DNA from: Marsupella aquatica
Taxonomy: Eukaryota; Marchantiophyta
Length of the DNA: 64,000 bases
Assembly (NCBI GenBank): GCA_973895155.1
Contig: OZ316895.1
Coordinates: 8,804,001 to 8,868,000 of the forward strand
Direction of reading: 5' to 3'
Shown: one piece after another, positions 60,904 through 64,000 of the stretch
How the letters are laid out: the number at the start of each line of letters is the position of its first letter
Position numbering within the stretch: position 1 is the stretch's first letter
The notes under the pieces: generated by a model
What the model was told of the DNA's origin: nothing
The model's input: only the letters and a program-made list of their open reading frames with translations
Database searches by the model: none
Position numbers and translations under genes: made by a program

Positions 60904-61526
60904 CGCGGAACAGTGATCTTCCCTTCCTGCAACTCCGATTCGCCCGAACCCCTTCTGGCACGACCACCAAACCCTCAACCGCTCCTCTTTCCCCTCCTCT
61001 CCTCTTAGTTACCCGGAAAATCGGCAGTGCCTGCAAATCCCCACCGAGGCGTTGCCAAATTCCACTCCTCTTTCGTCTTCATCAACGGGAAAAATCCGAA
61101 GATCCTCCAAATCTCTCCTCACGCGTTGGCGAATTCCGGAATCCCGGCCTCCCACCCGAACAGAAGAGGGCAGAAAAACTTGCTGCTCATCGAAACGGGG
61201 TGATGGAGAGAGAACGGCCTTCCCTATACTTCCAATTTGTTTTCTTTTCTTATATTCCACTGCGAAACGGACGAAGGACACCAACACCGAGGTCAGGCTG
61301 GTGAAAAGACCCGATCGAGGGCGATGAAGCTGCAAGAGCCTAACAACAAGTTCCCTTGATTTGGTCTACTGAATCAACCAGAAAGAAACTCAAGTCGGTT
61401 CTCACCTGCACAGATGAGAATACTCTAACGCCAGAGACACAGAAAGACTCGACGGAAACGGAACCAGTGACTGACGAAGACACTCCACTAGTGTGAGGGA
61501 AATGGAACCAGTGGGTGATGAAGAAG
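60904..61526. promoter_or_regulatory. Promoter region of the glucosidase II beta gene
   Basis: The region upstream of the ATG at 60903 is locally pyrimidine-rich on the plus strand (ctcttt/cccctcc near 60985-61005) and carries no clear TATA box. The retroelement insertion at 61629 lies about 720 bp upstream of the start codon. Confidence 0.4.
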
Positions 61527-61552
61527 CTCTACTCTACTCTACTCTACTCTAT
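61527..61552. repeat. (CTCTA)n microsatellite
   Basis: Five perfect repeats of ctcta between agaag and ttgtgacg, 75 bp left of the retroelement. Confidence 0.92.
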
Positions 61553-61619
61553 TGTGACGAAAACGGACCCGACGTAGAGAGACTGATATGGAGCTCGCTC
61601 CGAAATTCTCTCAAGCTAC

Positions 61620-61628
61620 TAACGTGAT
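61620..61628. repeat. Left 9-bp target-site duplication
   Basis: taacgtgat at 61620-61628 recurs at 63898-63906, directly beyond the T-rich tail of the retroelement. The sequence between matches the copy at 23834-27470 from its position 25249 onward. Confidence 0.72.
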
Positions 61629-63612
61629 TGCGGGTATTCGAGCTACATTGGACCTCCACCCTGATTGGGTTGTCCTCCAGGTTGATGTCTCTAACACTTT
61701 TAATACGGTTTCTCGGGCAGCCATTTTTCGTGCTTTGAGGGCGGCGGATCCAGACATCCAGTCCCTGATCCCCTTTGTCCGTTGTTTTTATGGACTCGAG
61801 GCCCCACTCTTCTATAGTCATCACTCCTCTACAGGTGTGTATACCACTCTTTCCTCTGCAGAAGGTACACGTCAGGGTGACCCTTTGGGTGGGCCTCTTT
61901 TTGCCATTGCCCATTTTACAGCTTTACGGGAAGCTGCCATGGCCCACCCCCAGTGTATCTTCCCCTCCCTTTCAGGTGACACCCACATCATTGGTCCTCC
62001 TGCCGCGGTTACTTCTGCCCTCGCCACTCTTTCCACCCATTTGATGGGCCTCGGTTTACGAGTTCAGCCTGTGAAGAGTCGTGCATGGAGTCCAGCTGGG
62101 TTACCCTCTGATCTTGTGCTTCCCCCAGGGTTCTTACGTCCAGCCGATGGTCTTCGGGTCCTTGGCTCCCCAGTCGGTACCGCCTCCTTTTGCTCATCTT
62201 TCATCGCTGACTCTATACAGGCTGCCTTAGCCCATACTCCTATGCTCCCTAAGTTAGCAGATTCTCAGGCAGCATTTGGGATGTTGTTGAGGTGCATCCA
62301 CCCTCGTGCGTCTTATCTGGCTAGGACGCATCCCCCTACCGAGGATCTTTGTCTCCACCTTCGAGCATTTGATGTCTCCATTCGTCAGACCCTGGCCTCT
62401 CTTTTAGGTCCGGGTACGTTGCTCTCATCTCCGTGGCTTCATCGACAACTCAGTCTTCCTATTTCGCAGGGTGGTTTTGGGCTTACTTCCATTGAGAGCC
62501 TTGCACCTTTGGCCTTTTTGGGTGCATGGGCGGCCGCCTTCTCGTTGTTGGCCGATCGTTTTCTTATTGAGGATCGCCCTTTTTTACTTTCATCTCTCCT
62601 GGAGGTAGAGGAGGGTTCCCTCCCGTTTTAGGTTCATTTGCGCGCAGCGCGGTCCTCATTACCAGATCCCGTTCGCGCCGCGTTACCTTCTTTCCAGGAG
62701 TTTTTATCCTTGGATCCCGTTCGTCTTCAGGCAGACCTCGCTGGGCGTATGCACACTTTCACCCTTTCCAGCATCCTCTCCGAGGCACCTGACACGGACC
62801 GAGCTCGGATTCTTTCTTCCGGAGGGAAGGGCGCAGGTGGATGGCTTCAGGCCAATCCAGTCATTCCTCATTTGCGGATGTCTTCAACGGAGTTCTCCAC
62901 AGCCATGCGTCTTCGTCTGGGGCTGCCCCACCCACTTCTTGCAGGTTTACCTCCTTCTTGCACTTGTGGGAAGCCTTGTGATGCCACAGGTGTCCATCTT
63001 CTTCGGTGCAGTTTGGGAGGTGAAACCATTATTGTTCACGACGCTGTGCGAGATGCGACTGCTCAGGTTCTCTCTGGCTCTTTGGTATGCGTGCGGCGGG
63101 AGGTGGTACTCGAGTTACCTGGTCCTCCATCACAGCGGTTACGGGTGGATCTTACCATGGTCCGTGAGGGTCAACGTACTTTGGCAGATGTTGTGGTGGC
63201 AAACTCATTGCGCCAAGACATCATTGGGACAGCGGCAACTACGGCAGGGGCAGCAGCGTCACGTGCGGCAACAACGAAGGAGGCCAAATATGCTGCACGA
63301 GCTTCATCCGACAGCTTCCTCCCCCTTGCTGTGGAGCTATTTGGGCGTCTTCATCCTCAGTTTGATGGGCTTCTTCGGCAAGCTGCCCGGGATGTTCATG
63401 GCCGAATGGGTCCCACCGGACCCCCGCTTTCTATTTTGACCACGCACTTTCGCCAACGCATTTCAGTCACCTTACAGCGTGCTCAAGCTCGGGCCATCTA
63501 TCGTCGATCTCTTACAGTGGGTGCTAGTGTGCCTCCGCAGCGGCTAGCTCCCCTTGAGGATGTTCCAATCCCACTTGCCGATCTAGTTTTGACTCTTGAT
63601 GTGGACCATTAG
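61629..63612 (+). pseudogene. Truncated RT/RLE polyprotein with inactivated catalytic site
   Basis: The frame is open from the junction to a TAG at 62629-62631, where the first copy has CAG, and then to TAG 63610-63612. RT motif A reads VDVSNTFNTVSR and motif B GTRQGDPLGGPLFA. Motif C reads SLSGDTHIIG, so the first catalytic Asp is Gly (GGT at 61975-61977). The later CTCGKPCDATGVHLLRC knuckle is intact, unlike copy 1. The upstream ATG at 61588 is in host flanking DNA and only by chance in frame. Confidence 0.85.
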
Positions 63613-63856
63613 CTTTTTGCCACAATCGGTAGGAATGATGAGGACCTCGGTCCGCTTGGGTTAGTTTTAGTCTCTCTCTCTTTCTTGGTTTTTAGGGGTT
63701 CCCTATTGTTCATTTCTTACTTTTAGTTCCTCTTTCTTGGTGTTTAGTGGTTCCCTTTTGCTCACTTCTTTTTCGATTGGTTTTGTCCACTTGGGCCCTC
63801 TTTTGTTTGTTCATTTGTACTCTGTTTGGTCCCTTTGTATATAAAAAGTGTGTATA

Positions 63857-63888
63857 TTTTTATTTTATTTTATTTTATTTTATTTTAA
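63857..63888 (+). repeat. (TTTTA)n tail of the truncated element
   Basis: About six ttatt/tttta units directly before the T run and the target-site duplication. It forms the 3' end of the element. Confidence 0.85.
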
Positions 63889-63897
63889 TATTTTTTT

Positions 63898-64000
63898 TAA
63901 CGTGATGTATTTGTTTGCTTTGTTTTGTTTTGTGGGATTCTATGTTTCTGTCTCTCGCGTTAATTCCTCGACTATAGTCGGCTCTGTCTAAGCGCACATT
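63898..64000. other. Right 9-bp target-site duplication and end of window
   Basis: taacgtgat at 63898-63906 matches 61620-61628. The remaining 94 bases show no feature. Confidence 0.65.

Larger units (their letters stand above)
61629..63897 (+). mobile_element. 5'-truncated copy of the RT/RLE non-LTR retrotransposon
   Basis: Homology to the first copy starts abruptly at 61629 (corresponding to 25249) and runs through the 3' UTR to a T-rich tail, with a 9-bp target-site duplication on either side. About 1.4 kb of the coding region, including the N-terminal finger, is missing. The tail includes a (TTTTA)n run (63857-63888) that the first copy lacks. 5' truncation with a target-site duplication is what target-primed reverse transcription produces. 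Confidence 0.85.

Noticed and set aside
60904-60978. Upstream ATG at 60978 as start of glucosidase II beta
   Set aside because: It would place the signal peptide 25 residues inside the protein; the ATG at 60903 puts it at the N terminus as in the family.
61588-61628. ATG at 61588 as the start of the second retroelement frame
   Set aside because: It lies in the host flank left of the target-site duplication, so the in-frame link is accidental.

Overview
The window is nuclear DNA of a land plant. Its protein-coding genes are split by many short GT-AG introns (one GC-AG) and encode plant-type proteins: the nucleoporin NUP85, an ER glucosidase II beta subunit, and a plastid-type alpha/beta hydrolase. 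Between them lie non-LTR retrotransposon copies and AT-rich repeats. A secreted PQQ-repeat dehydrogenase family and an EttA-type ABC-F ATPase suggest a non-seed plant (lycophyte, fern or bryophyte). That last step is inference; no species can be named from the sequence alone.

Layout. 1-23 kb is a tandem segmental duplication. Two complete five-exon genes for PQQ-repeat (polyvinyl-alcohol-dehydrogenase-like) proteins lie on the minus strand (3246-7038 and 17318-20818). A broken first exon of a third copy lies at 22498-22562. A conserved upstream block occurs five times (near 1, 1285, 7750, 21320 and 22785). The first block implies another copy just left of the window. Block C was split by a 2.16 kb LINE 3' fragment (8119-10278) flanked by a 16-bp target-site duplication. 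23.8-27.5 kb is a nearly full-length non-LTR element encoding reverse transcriptase plus a restriction-like endonuclease domain. A 5'-truncated relative with its own 9-bp target-site duplication ends the window (61629-63897).

29.8-43.7 kb is the dense gene region: a HIT plus CCCH zinc-finger gene (+), a 16-exon EttA-like ABC-F gene (-), and a plastid-targeted alpha/beta hydrolase of the chlorophyll-dephytylase group (+). The last two are divergent, sharing about 720 bp. 43.7-48.3 kb has no recognised gene. NUP85 (48281-50566, -) is a single 761-codon exon with telo-box motifs upstream. The glucosidase II beta gene (54759-60903, -) has 13 exons and a decayed duplicate of its fourth exon.

Exon models were built by hand by chaining open frames with matching splice phases. 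All six main gene models close in frame from start to stop. The genes do not form one pathway: they cover secretion (PQQ proteins), ER glycoprotein quality control (glucosidase II beta), nuclear transport (NUP85) and probable organelle translation and chlorophyll metabolism (EttA-like, hydrolase).
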